From contig NZ_JAUMKC010000026.1 in assembly GCF_030519355.1 (NCBI RefSeq), positions 19,885-83,884 of the forward strand: a stretch of 64,000 nt of DNA. Reading direction: 5' to 3'. This document shows, one piece after another, positions 41,206 to 49,715 of this stretch (its first letter is position 1; every line of letters begins with the position of its first letter). The translations under genes and the position numbers were made by a program. Source of the DNA: Mucilaginibacter sp. L3T2-6. GTDB lineage: Bacteria > Bacteroidota > Bacteroidia > Sphingobacteriales > Sphingobacteriaceae. Below the pieces are notes generated by a model. The model did no database searches and had not been told where the DNA came from. It was given only the letters and a program-made list of their open reading frames with translations.

Positions 41206-41688
41206 ATGTCTGAAGACAATTTAGTTAAAATACTTTTTAGATTTTACAGTGATATATTGGAAGAGCATACTGTAGAAACTATGTGGGCAAAGATCGCCGA
41301 CGCGGAAAAAGGTTACTATAAGATAGCTAATATACCGTTTTATGTGCCGGTGCTGGCCTCGGGCGATACAGTGCTGGCGCAATTCGACGAAGACGAAGGA
41401 ATGCTCATTTACAAAGAAACTATTGAACATTCTGGCAACTCAACCATACATGTCATCATAACCGATGATGAACTGGAACTGCAGACAGTTTACAACCTTT
41501 TTACCGGGCTTGGCTGTCCCTGCGAAGGAATAAATGGAAATTATCTGGCTATTGAAATACCGGCTGATATGGACTACCTGCCAATAAAGGAACGCCTGGA
41601 ATTAATGGAGCAGGATGAAGTGATTGGCTACGCTGAAACTTGTTTGGCAAGAGGGCATAGGTATAAAGATATGGAATTAGGCTTTTGA
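41206..41688 (+). CDS. DUF4265 family protein
   Basis: The 160-residue soluble protein has the DUF4265 pattern: VKILFRFYSDILEEHTVETM, GYYKIANIPFYVPVLASGDT and the second alpha/beta part VIITDDELELQTVYNLFTGL with GCPCEG. Length and ends match the family. The function is unknown. No signal peptide; cytoplasmic. It is transcribed on its own after a terminator and a clean -7 box. Confidence 0.8.
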   Translation: MSEDNLVKILFRFYSDILEEHTVETMWAKIADAEKGYYKIANIPFYVPVLASGDTVLAQFDEDEGMLIYKETIEHSGNSTIHVIITDDELELQTVYNLFTGLGCPCEGINGNYLAIEIPADMDYLPIKERLELMEQDEVIGYAETCLARGHRYKDMELGF

Positions 41689-41713
41689 TAACTATACCTT
41701 AAAACTTTGTCAT

Positions 41714-41812
41714 TGGGCCGAACGAACCAAACCTCACCGATGCAACGGTCCGCAAGTCAATAACATATATTCTTCGGAGAGTTTGCTGCGTCGTTCCCCC
41801 TTACAGAAATGA
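41714..41812. repeat. Possible degenerate intergenic repeat
   Basis: The gap between DUF4265 and lolA holds GAACGAACCAAACCTCACCG and, about 60 bases on, CGTCGTTCCCCCTTACAGAA, resembling broken arms of the short repeats common between genes in this phylum. No reading frame is visible. Confidence 0.3.
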
Positions 41813-41852
41813 CAAATAGCCAAGCCTATCTCTAAATCACCAGCCTTTATCC

Positions 41853-42533
41853 TTACCTCAAATCAACAACCTCAACACCTTTATGGGCTTTGGTATCGAA
41901 GCTAAAAGTTGCATCAGTTACCGGCACATTTGGCGTAAAGCTTTTGATGGTATAAGTATAACGGCTGCCATTTTTGTCGAAAATCAAGGCACTGTATATC
42001 TGGCTTTTTGCTTTATCAATTTCAAGCCGCACCTTAAAGAAACCTTTTTTGTCGTTTTCAGGGCTTAAATCAATTTCCTGGTAAATTTTACCGCCTATTT
42101 TTTTCTGGCCGGTGTAAAGGTATTTGTAGCCTTTCTCGTAAATGGTGAATATCTTCGCCGGATTTAAACCCTCTCCGCTCAAGTCGACATTATTTACCTG
42201 AACCTCGTTGTCTTTTTTCAGATAAGTCCACTGTGTTTTACCATCGCTGATGATTTCCTGCTGCGCTGCGTTTTTTGTGGCCGCATCAGCGCCATATAGG
42301 CTCACTTTAAATTTATTTTGTTTTGATTTAGCTATCAGCGTACCGGTTTGGGTTTCTTTTACGCCGGCCTGCGGATTGTCGAGGGTGAAAGTAAAGTCGG
42401 TCTTCACCACATCATATGATTTATATTTGGCGCTAACCTTGTTTAAGATAGCTTTCGCATCAGCATCCTTTTGAGCAAACGTGTAACCGGTAACAAATAT
42501 CAATAGTATGGATAACAGAAATAACTTTTTCAT
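41853..42533 (-). CDS. lolA: LolA-like outer-membrane lipoprotein carrier
   Basis: The product has 226 residues with a signal peptide ending TGYTFAQ. VSAKYKSYDVVKTDFTFTLD, TGTLIAKSKQNKFKVSLYGA and ISDGKTQWTYLKKDNEVQVN form the curved beta-sheet of LolA. It carries lipoproteins across the periplasm to the outer membrane. It lies downstream of ftsK with 130 bases between, an order common in Bacteroidota. LolA and LolB/DUF4292-like relatives are hard to tell apart, but the order supports LolA. Confidence 0.85.
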   Translation of the reverse strand: MKKLFLLSILLIFVTGYTFAQKDADAKAILNKVSAKYKSYDVVKTDFTFTLDNPQAGVKETQTGTLIAKSKQNKFKVSLYGADAATKNAAQQEIISDGKTQWTYLKKDNEVQVNNVDLSGEGLNPAKIFTIYEKGYKYLYTGQKKIGGKIYQEIDLSPENDKKGFFKVRLEIDKAKSQIYSALIFDKNGSRYTYTIKSFTPNVPVTDATFSFDTKAHKGVEVVDLR

Positions 42534-42663
42534 CTTATATTCAGGGCAACCCCATTTTATTATTAGAGCGCGTTTTTAAAAATTTGTTTCAGCCGGCAAA
42601 AATAACGCTGCCCGGCAGTTTATCAAATCACGCAAATGTATGATTGTAATTTATTACAAAGGT

Positions 42664-45237
42664 TTAACCCTCTCCTTTTTGAAGAGCCTCCAGGTGGCGC
42701 TCAAGGCTGTATTCATCAGGGTATAGTACATCGCGGGCCTTGCTGCCTTCAAACGGACCAACTATACCGGCCGCTTCCAGTTGATCGATAATACGGCCTG
42801 CTCGGTTATAGCCCAGTTTCATTTTACGTTGAATAAGCGATGTAGATCCTTGCTGATGCAATACAATCAGTCTCGCCGCTTCCTCGAACATCGGATCGCG
42901 GTTGTCCGGATCGTACTCCTTGGTGCTGCTGCTTGCTTCCCCTTCGCCTACATACTCAGGCAGCAACAGTGCCGATGGGTAGCCGCGCTGGTTACCTATG
43001 TAATCAGCTATCCGCTCCACCTCATGTGTATCCACAAAGGCACATTGCAGGCGGATCAGATCGCTGCCGGTGGAGAGCAGCATGTCGCCACGGCCGATAA
43101 GCTGGTCAGCGCCGCCGCTATCAAGAATAGTGCGCGAGTCGATTTTAGACAGCACCCTGAATGCGAGTCTTGATGGGAAGTTAGCTTTTATACTACCGGT
43201 AATAATATTTACCGACGGCCGCTGTGTTGCAATCACCAGGTGAATACCCACAGCACGGGCCAGCTGCGCAATACGTGCTATCGGCACTTCCACCTCTTTG
43301 CCGGCCGTCATCATTAAATCCGCAAACTCGTCAATTACCAGCACAATAAATGGCAGGTACCGGTGCATTTCTGGATTACTTATTTTACGGTTTACATACT
43401 TATCATTGTACTCCTTCAGGTTACGAACCTGTGCATCTTTCAACAGGTCGTAACGCGCATCCATCTCTATACACAGCGAGTTAAGCGTATTCACCACTTT
43501 CTTTGTATCGGTGATAATAGCATCCGCCTCATCAGGCAGCTTGGCCAAAAAGTGGCGTTCTATCTTGCGGAACAAAGTTAACTCTACCTTTTTGGGATCG
43601 ACCAACACAAATTTCAGTTCAGCCGGGTGCTTCTTATAAAGCAGCGAAACCAATAAGGCATTAATACCTACCGATTTACCCTGACCGGTTGCACCGGCAA
43701 CCAGCAAGTGCGGCATCTTGGCTAAATCGGCAATAAACACTTCGTTGCTAATGGTTTTTCCTAGGGCTATCGGCAAATCCATCGTCGTGTTCTGGTATTT
43801 TTCGGTGGATAATACCGAACGCATGGATACCATCTCGGGATGCTGGTTGGGCACCTCTATACCGATGGTTCCTTTACCCGGCATCGGTGCGATTATACGG
43901 ATGCCCAAAGCGGCAAGACTCAAGGCAATATCATCCTCCAGGTTTTTAATTTTGGATATCCGTACTCCAGGCGCCGGTATTATTTCATATAAAGTAACCG
44001 TCGGCCCGATGGTAGCCTTAATCTTATCGATCTCGATGTTATAATGGTTCAGCGTTTCAACAATCTTGTTTTTATTAGCCTCCAGTTCATCGGCGTTTAC
44101 ATTTATCTTGTTTGAACCATAGTTTTCCAGCAAATCCAATGGCGGGTATTTGTACGACGCCAGGTCAAGCTTATGGTCATAGGTGCCAAATTGCTCCACC
44201 AGGCTTTTCGCCTTGTCATCATCGCTTTTCTCAATGTTGGTTACCGGCGTGGGCCTTTCATTGGTAACGGTCAGCGGAATGTCGTTATCTTCTGCATCCC
44301 CTTCACCGCCGGGCTCCGGAACCAAAACTAAAGGCTCGTGGAAGACGGGGTTCTGAACAAATGCCTGTTCCTTAACCGGCTCAGCGTTTACCAATTTTTC
44401 AGTATTGCTGACACCTTCCTTTATTCTGTTTGACCGCCCGCCCTGCCATTCTACAGGCACTGAAATCTCTTCAGGCTCCAGGTCGACAGGCTCCGGTACA
44501 ATATCACCAACAGGGGTGCTGTCAACTGTTTTGGGCTTTCGCTGCGGTATTTTAAAATCGATATTATAAACAATGATCAGTATTGTAAGCGACAGGAAGA
44601 CGAGGATAGCTCCCGTTCCTGTACGGCCGATCTGCGCATCAAGCAGTTGATTGGTGTAATAGCCAAAGCCACCCTCAACATAGTTCGGCGTATCTGATAA
44701 AAATGCATGAAAAAACCCTATCGAAACAGAAATAAAGACCAGTGAGAAAAAGCCGTAAGCCAATGTCTTGGTTAATGATACCAGCCGCACCTTATACAAC
44801 ATGCGGAAACCAAGCACAAAAAACATAAACACAAATACAAAAGAAGCAATGCCAAACCATTCGTAAATAAATTGGTTCGAGAGCAGCGCGCCAAGCTTAC
44901 CCGCCCAGTTATCTACAACGGGGCTTTTCACATGGTTTTCCATTAGTTCCTGTGTCGTGCGGAACAAGTTATGCCAGCCGCCGTTGGTAGGCGATACATA
45001 GCTTTGGTCTTCTTGCCACGTAAACAGGTAGGAAGTAAATGCCACCGCAAAATAAACCGACAACAATAATAAAAACAGACCCGCTATCTTTATTGCCTTC
45101 CCATTCAGCACGTATGAGGGCATGCGGTTTGCGGTACTTTGCTTTACCGGGCGCTCGCGTTCAGCCTTCGGCGCCTGACGCGGCTGATTATCTTGCTTGA
45201 AAGTATTTGCTTTAAACGAATTTGCTTTTGCCGGCAT
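42664..45237 (-). CDS. ftsK: DNA translocase FtsK
   Basis: The product has 857 residues. Four N-terminal membrane helices (about residues 50-225) are followed by an acidic Pro-rich linker and the motor: alpha/beta domains with ATP site LLVAGATGQGKSVGINALLV, Walker B LPFIVLVIDEFADLMM, and RVLSKIDSRTILDSGGADQL. The last 70 residues (EEAARLIVLHQQGSTSLIQR, MKLGYNRAGRIIDQLEAAGI) are the gamma winged helix that reads KOPS-type motifs. It pumps sister chromosomes at the septum and supports dif resolution. lolA follows. Confidence 0.96.
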   Translation of the reverse strand: MPAKANSFKANTFKQDNQPRQAPKAERERPVKQSTANRMPSYVLNGKAIKIAGLFLLLLSVYFAVAFTSYLFTWQEDQSYVSPTNGGWHNLFRTTQELMENHVKSPVVDNWAGKLGALLSNQFIYEWFGIASFVFVFMFFVLGFRMLYKVRLVSLTKTLAYGFFSLVFISVSIGFFHAFLSDTPNYVEGGFGYYTNQLLDAQIGRTGTGAILVFLSLTILIIVYNIDFKIPQRKPKTVDSTPVGDIVPEPVDLEPEEISVPVEWQGGRSNRIKEGVSNTEKLVNAEPVKEQAFVQNPVFHEPLVLVPEPGGEGDAEDNDIPLTVTNERPTPVTNIEKSDDDKAKSLVEQFGTYDHKLDLASYKYPPLDLLENYGSNKINVNADELEANKNKIVETLNHYNIEIDKIKATIGPTVTLYEIIPAPGVRISKIKNLEDDIALSLAALGIRIIAPMPGKGTIGIEVPNQHPEMVSMRSVLSTEKYQNTTMDLPIALGKTISNEVFIADLAKMPHLLVAGATGQGKSVGINALLVSLLYKKHPAELKFVLVDPKKVELTLFRKIERHFLAKLPDEADAIITDTKKVVNTLNSLCIEMDARYDLLKDAQVRNLKEYNDKYVNRKISNPEMHRYLPFIVLVIDEFADLMMTAGKEVEVPIARIAQLARAVGIHLVIATQRPSVNIITGSIKANFPSRLAFRVLSKIDSRTILDSGGADQLIGRGDMLLSTGSDLIRLQCAFVDTHEVERIADYIGNQRGYPSALLLPEYVGEGEASSSTKEYDPDNRDPMFEEAARLIVLHQQGSTSLIQRKMKLGYNRAGRIIDQLEAAGIVGPFEGSKARDVLYPDEYSLERHLEALQKGEG

Positions 45238-45259
45238 CCTGTATAACCCTTCTGTTTTG

Positions 45260-45267
45260 CAAATATA
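45260..45267 (-). promoter_or_regulatory. Candidate -7 box of ftsK
   Basis: TATATTTG on the minus strand is an exact TAnnTTTG match 22 bases before the ftsK ATG. No TTG at the usual distance was found. Confidence 0.4.
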
Positions 45268-45462
45268 AAGTTAATAGATAATAAGGCTCGCCTAAAGCGG
45301 CTATTTATTAACAACGGGTTAATAACCCCGCCCGGTCTTAATCTGCAACATTCCTGTTACAAATATCAAAAATTAGTTTATAAACAACTGTGGCAACGAA
45401 TTTGAATCTTATTAAGATGCAGGCAACGGCCCAACGGGTCAAGCTAACACCTTAATACAATT

Positions 45463-46887
45463 ATGTTATTTAACTCTATCGAATTTGTAATCTTTTACAT
45501 TGTTGTAACAACCTTGTATTTTCTTGTTCCCCACAAAATCCGGTGGCTTATATTGCTCGCAGCAAGCTGTTATTTTTACATGGCTTTTGTGCCTATTTAT
45601 ATATTAATCCTGGGTTTAACTATCGTAATTGATTATATATCAGCAATATATATAGAAAATGAACATCACCCGCGGAAGCGCAAAATACTACTCGGCCTTA
45701 GCCTCGCTACCAACATCGGCATATTGGTAATATTTAAATATTTCAATTTTTTAAACCTGAACTTCGGGTTTCTTTTGCAAAAATTTAATTACCACAATCC
45801 TATACCATATTTGAGGATATTGTTACCCATCGGCCTGTCATTCCACACTTTCCAGGCTATGAGCTATACCATAGAAGTGTACCGTGGCAATCAGAAGGCC
45901 GAGCGCCACTTCGGTATCTACAGCCTGTACGTAATGTTTTACCCGCAACTTGTAGCCGGGCCTATTGAAAGGCCTCAAAACGTTTTGCACCAATTCCGCG
46001 AAAAGCATCAATTCGATTTAAGCCTGATGCAATCCGGATTAAAATTAATGTTGTGGGGGTTCTTTAAAAAACTGGTAGTTGCCGACAGGCTTTCCATATT
46101 CGTCAGCTCCGTTTTCGGTAACCCGGATATTCATAATGGCACAACAATCGTTATCGCCGCTTTCTTCTTTGCTATACAGATATACTGTGATTTTTCAGGA
46201 TATACCGATATTGCCATCGGCTGCGCACGTACTATGGGCTTCGATCTGATGACCAATTTTCATCGCCCTTACTTCGCCTCCAACATACAGGACTTCTGGC
46301 GCAGATGGCACATATCACTTTCCACCTGGTTTCGCGACTACCTGTATGTTCCGCTCGGGGGGAGCAAGGCCGGCACAGGCCGCCGTTATTTAAACCTTTT
46401 CATTGTGTTCCTCGTGAGCGGAATTTGGCATGGGGCAAATTATACTTACATAATCTGGGGAGCGCTGCATGGCTTGTATTGTGTAGGCTATGTAGCCTTG
46501 AAGCCTTATCTGCCGGCTGCCAAAAATAAATTTACAGCAAAGCTGTTGAACCTGAGCGGAATAGCCGTTACCGTTTGCCTCGTAACTTTTGCCTGGATAT
46601 TCTTTCGGGCTGCGTCTTTACACGACGCATTTACGCTGGTGCGAAACTTAAGAAGCTTCGGAGCGGCTCCTTTTATTGGCGACGGGCTTAATAATTTTGC
46701 GCAATGTATACTGGCTATCATATTGCTGTTTATGCTGGAGTATAAGCTGGAGTATTATCCCGGCAAGTTTAATTTCTTCAGTTCGCCCAATATCGTCGTC
46801 AGATGGGGAACGCTGGCTTTTACCATATTATGGATAGTGGCCTTTGGCGTATTTAATGGTGGTCAATTTATTTATTTCCAGTTTTAA
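45463..46887 (+). CDS. MBOAT-family O-acyltransferase (AlgI-like)
   Basis: The product has 474 residues with about eleven membrane helices. LLPIGLSFHTFQAMSYTIEV, QLVAGPIERPQNVLHQF, YCDFSGYTDIAIGCARTMGF, FRPYFASNIQDFWRRWHISL-like and VFLVSGIWHGANYTYIIWGA carry the conserved Asn/His residues, with catalytic His in IWHGANY. AlgI-like MBOATs take an acyl group from the cytoplasm and pass it to an SGNH-type partner that acylates an exported polymer. The next gene encodes such a partner. Confidence 0.94.
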   Translation: MLFNSIEFVIFYIVVTTLYFLVPHKIRWLILLAASCYFYMAFVPIYILILGLTIVIDYISAIYIENEHHPRKRKILLGLSLATNIGILVIFKYFNFLNLNFGFLLQKFNYHNPIPYLRILLPIGLSFHTFQAMSYTIEVYRGNQKAERHFGIYSLYVMFYPQLVAGPIERPQNVLHQFREKHQFDLSLMQSGLKLMLWGFFKKLVVADRLSIFVSSVFGNPDIHNGTTIVIAAFFFAIQIYCDFSGYTDIAIGCARTMGFDLMTNFHRPYFASNIQDFWRRWHISLSTWFRDYLYVPLGGSKAGTGRRYLNLFIVFLVSGIWHGANYTYIIWGALHGLYCVGYVALKPYLPAAKNKFTAKLLNLSGIAVTVCLVTFAWIFFRAASLHDAFTLVRNLRSFGAAPFIGDGLNNFAQCILAIILLFMLEYKLEYYPGKFNFFSSPNIVVRWGTLAFTILWIVAFGVFNGGQFIYFQF

Positions 46888-46892
46888 TGGAA

Positions 46893-46919
46893 TCCGGAAA
46901 GCCGGTAAAGCCGGAAAGT
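46893..46919. repeat. Tandem ACTTTCCGG-type repeat, copy 3 (inverted)
   Basis: Read on the minus strand, this gap holds ACTTTCCGGCTTTACCGGCT and then TTCCGGA, the same array type as at 19426 and 39877. It lies in the gap between the MBOAT gene and its SGNH-like partner. Confidence 0.5.
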
Positions 46920-46969
46920 AAGGAAGAAACGATTCATAATCCGGTTAAAAAGTTTAAGTTTTTGTATAA

Positions 46970-47941
46970 ATGAAGAACAAACCTGTGATCCGCTTTTTTG
47001 TACGATTAGCTGCATTCAGTGTCATTTTATTTGCGGCCGACCGCCTTGCCGGCCTGGCTCTGAAGAAAATATATTTCAGCCAGCGCGTAGGCCAGTATAG
47101 CCAGACCACTTACGCGCTCGACAGCGCTAAACAGGATATTTTGATTTTCGGCAGTTCGCGGGCGGCACGTCATTATTCTCCTTACATTATATCGAAAGTA
47201 TCGGGTTTAAGTTGTTACAATTCCGGAAGGGATGGACTGATGATACCTTATGCGGCGGCGGTGCAGGAGGTATCGCTTGCCCGGCACATTCCAAAAATGA
47301 TCATACTGGATATCAGTCCCCGGGAGCTTGGAATAGACCGTGTGAAATACGAACGGCTATCCATTTTACTGCCCTATTGCGCCGAACACGAGCAGTTAAT
47401 AAAATATGTAAAAGAAGTGAGCCCCTATGAGCCAGATAAATTAATCTCTAAAACCTATCCTTTTAATTCTTCCGCATTCGTGATGGCGTGCAACACTTTG
47501 CTCGCAAAATCAGTTTCTAAAGATGAGAACGGTTATTTGCCCCTTCAAAACAGCTTAACCAAAGCGGAGACAGATGATTACTTAAAACGAATGTTAGCCC
47601 GGGCAAATTCAGTACATCAGAAAGCAGAGGTGGCAGAGGATAAGGCTGTCGCCTACTTTAAACAATTTCTTGATAACACAGCCAGGTACAATATCAAAAC
47701 GCTGGTTGTAATATCCCCGACTATCCTTAAAAATGCCTTTTATCTTGACAACAAGGTGCTGGAACGGCGCCTTATTGAAGAAATAACCGGCCGTTATAAA
47801 AACGTTACTTTTTTGGACTACTCAAAAGATCCGCGCTTTAACGGACACCCTGAAAAATTTGCAGATTATTTCCATTTGAACGCTGAAGGCTCAACGGAAT
47901 TCTCACAACTTATTGCCCAAAATGTAAAGGCAAATATTTAA
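46970..47941 (+). CDS. Membrane-anchored SGNH-like partner of the MBOAT enzyme (DltD/AlgX-like)
   Basis: The product has 323 residues. One N-terminal helix (FVRLAAFSVILFAADRLAGL) anchors an extracytoplasmic SGNH-like domain. Block I is FGSSRAARHY with the candidate Ser, a conserved Asn-Ser-Gly-Arg-Asp-Gly follows (CYNSGRDGL), and the C-terminal DYFHLNAEGSTEF supplies the Asp/His pair. It lies 82 bases after the MBOAT gene. This pairing is known for alginate, cellulose and teichoic-acid acylation; the polymer here is unknown, and no glycan synthase is adjacent. Confidence 0.82.
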   Translation: MKNKPVIRFFVRLAAFSVILFAADRLAGLALKKIYFSQRVGQYSQTTYALDSAKQDILIFGSSRAARHYSPYIISKVSGLSCYNSGRDGLMIPYAAAVQEVSLARHIPKMIILDISPRELGIDRVKYERLSILLPYCAEHEQLIKYVKEVSPYEPDKLISKTYPFNSSAFVMACNTLLAKSVSKDENGYLPLQNSLTKAETDDYLKRMLARANSVHQKAEVAEDKAVAYFKQFLDNTARYNIKTLVVISPTILKNAFYLDNKVLERRLIEEITGRYKNVTFLDYSKDPRFNGHPEKFADYFHLNAEGSTEFSQLIAQNVKANI

Positions 47942-48143
47942 AACGGCCTGTTGTATACCTGCTATTTTTCATCTTGAAAAAAGTGCGGCCGGATGGCGAA
48001 ATCTTATGTCTCCCACGTACACGTTGTCATTTTTATTTTTCGAAAAGGATTGCAGCATAAGAAATTATTACTTAATAGGAAAAAAGGCCTTTAAGTGTTA
48101 TATTTACCATTAATATCACCCTTACCTACTGTTAATACGCCTG

Positions 48144-48791
48144 ATGAGTGTTGAGAAACTGGAACAATTTATAACAACCGGCGATCTTGAGGGGCTCGAT
48201 GCCTTGCTTAGTGAAAACCCTTCACTGGCAAAAGTCCGTACCAGTCACCAGGTCTCGCCGCTGATGTTGTCCTGCTATTATAAAAAGCCGGATGTTACCT
48301 CTGTCATTTTAAAATACCTCGACGAAATAAACCTTTTTGAAGCATCTGCCGCCGGCCGGTTCGATGTGGTAGCTAACCTTGTGTACGCCCATCCGGACGC
48401 GATTAATTTCTACGCGGAAGACGGCTTTACGCCACTTGGCCTGGCCTGTTATTTTGGCCATTATGAAATTGCACAATACCTGGTTTTAAAAGGCGCCGAT
48501 GTGAATTTGCCGTCCAATAACGGCTTCCGGGTTTACCCGCTGCACTCCGCCGCAGCAGGTAACTATACACAGATTGCCCGCATGCTGATAGAAAATAATG
48601 CTTTGGTTAATGTAAAACAACAGGCCGGCGCCACGGCGCTTCATTCAGCCGCGCAAAATGGTAATATCGATTTGCTGATACTTTTGCTGGAACATGGCGC
48701 CGATGTAAACTCACGCATGGAGGGCGGCAAACTTCCGGCCGATCTGGCGCGCGAAAAAGGATTTGCAGAGATTGCCGAGGCGTTGGATTAA
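48144..48791 (+). CDS. Ankyrin-repeat protein
   Basis: The product has 215 residues made almost wholly of ankyrin repeats. Clear units are DGFTPLGLACYFGHYEIAQY, YPLHSAAAGNYTQIARMLIE and ATALHSAAQNGNIDLLILLL with EHGADVNSR. There is no signal peptide, so it is a cytoplasmic protein-binding scaffold. It converges on the beta-lactamase gene with 13 bases between. No target can be inferred. Confidence 0.92.
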   Translation: MSVEKLEQFITTGDLEGLDALLSENPSLAKVRTSHQVSPLMLSCYYKKPDVTSVILKYLDEINLFEASAAGRFDVVANLVYAHPDAINFYAEDGFTPLGLACYFGHYEIAQYLVLKGADVNLPSNNGFRVYPLHSAAAGNYTQIARMLIENNALVNVKQQAGATALHSAAQNGNIDLLILLLEHGADVNSRMEGGKLPADLAREKGFAEIAEALD

Positions 48792-48804
48792 CATTCCGGG
48801 CGTA

Positions 48805-49698
48805 TCATTTACCGTAAAAATCCACCGCTGCCTTCGCAATTTTCGCGATCACTCCTTCACGAACATCCTCTTTATCTGTTGAATTACATACAAATACCGC
48901 AATAGCCAGGTGCTTGCCGTTTGGCAGGGTGATAATGCCAACATCATTTGTAGCCGGTGATAAACCGGCGCTATTAGTTGGCGATGTGCCGGTTTTATGA
49001 GCAACCACCATCTCCGCAGGCAGCAAACCTTTAAGACGCTTTGGGCCGGTAGTGGTTTCAACCATTATTTTATATAAAAAATCAGTGCTGTTTTTCGAAA
49101 GCAAACCGCCTTTATAAAACTTATCAAGTAAAACGGTTATTTCTTTAGGCTTAGCCCAGTTGGTGTACTGCAGTTCCCATGAAGATGCCATCTCCTGCTC
49201 AGAAGTCCTCACCGCAATTCCGCGGATGCCGTTACGCAACATAAAATTCTGAACGGTTTTAGGTCCGTCTATCTTTTTTAGCAACATATCGCAGGCTACG
49301 TTATCGCTTTGTGAGATCATATAGCTTAACAGATCGGCAATCGTTACGTCAACATCTCCCTTTGGAAATTTATCGCGCAGCGGGCTGTACAACTTGGTTG
49401 CCATATCGCGTTTTTTAAAGTGGATTTTCTCGTCAAGCTTCAGTACGCCTGAATCAACCAGGTGCAATACCGTCAGTGCAATAGGAAACTTCATCACGCT
49501 ATGGAGTACCAGCCGGGCATCTCCGTTAACCGAAAGGGTGTCGCGGGTTTCCACCCCAAGGATCGAAACACCCACAATGCCTCTTGCCGGCTTTATAATA
49601 TCAGCAATCTGCTGGCGTAGTGGATTTTGCTGTGCATTAACTATAAAAGGGAAGAAAAAGATCAGTGATAAAATAACAGAGATGGCATTTTTTTTCAT
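48805..49698 (-). CDS. Class A beta-lactamase, subclass A2-like
   Basis: The product has 297 residues from the ATG at 49698 (a TTG lies two codons upstream). A signal peptide ends in IVNAQ. The active site is complete: Ser67-Val-Met-Lys70, Ser131-Asp-Asn133 and Lys235-Thr-Gly237. The omega-loop region reads SEQEMASSWELQYTNW, the pattern of PER/CfxA/CepA-type enzymes of Bacteroidota, with the general-base Glu there. It should hydrolyse penicillins and cephalosporins in the periplasm. It shows no mobile context, so it is probably an intrinsic gene. It lies 17 bases downstream of the S9-like hydrolase gene. Confidence 0.92.
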   Translation of the reverse strand: MKKNAISVILSLIFFFPFIVNAQQNPLRQQIADIIKPARGIVGVSILGVETRDTLSVNGDARLVLHSVMKFPIALTVLHLVDSGVLKLDEKIHFKKRDMATKLYSPLRDKFPKGDVDVTIADLLSYMISQSDNVACDMLLKKIDGPKTVQNFMLRNGIRGIAVRTSEQEMASSWELQYTNWAKPKEITVLLDKFYKGGLLSKNSTDFLYKIMVETTTGPKRLKGLLPAEMVVAHKTGTSPTNSAGLSPATNDVGIITLPNGKHLAIAVFVCNSTDKEDVREGVIAKIAKAAVDFYGK

Positions 49699-49715
49699 AC
49701 GCAATATTAACGCAA

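Noticed and set aside
48805..49698. Beta-lactamase as a recently acquired resistance gene
   Set aside because: No insertion sequence, integron or base-composition shift is visible. It sits 17 bases downstream of a native operon, so a resident chromosomal gene is more likely.
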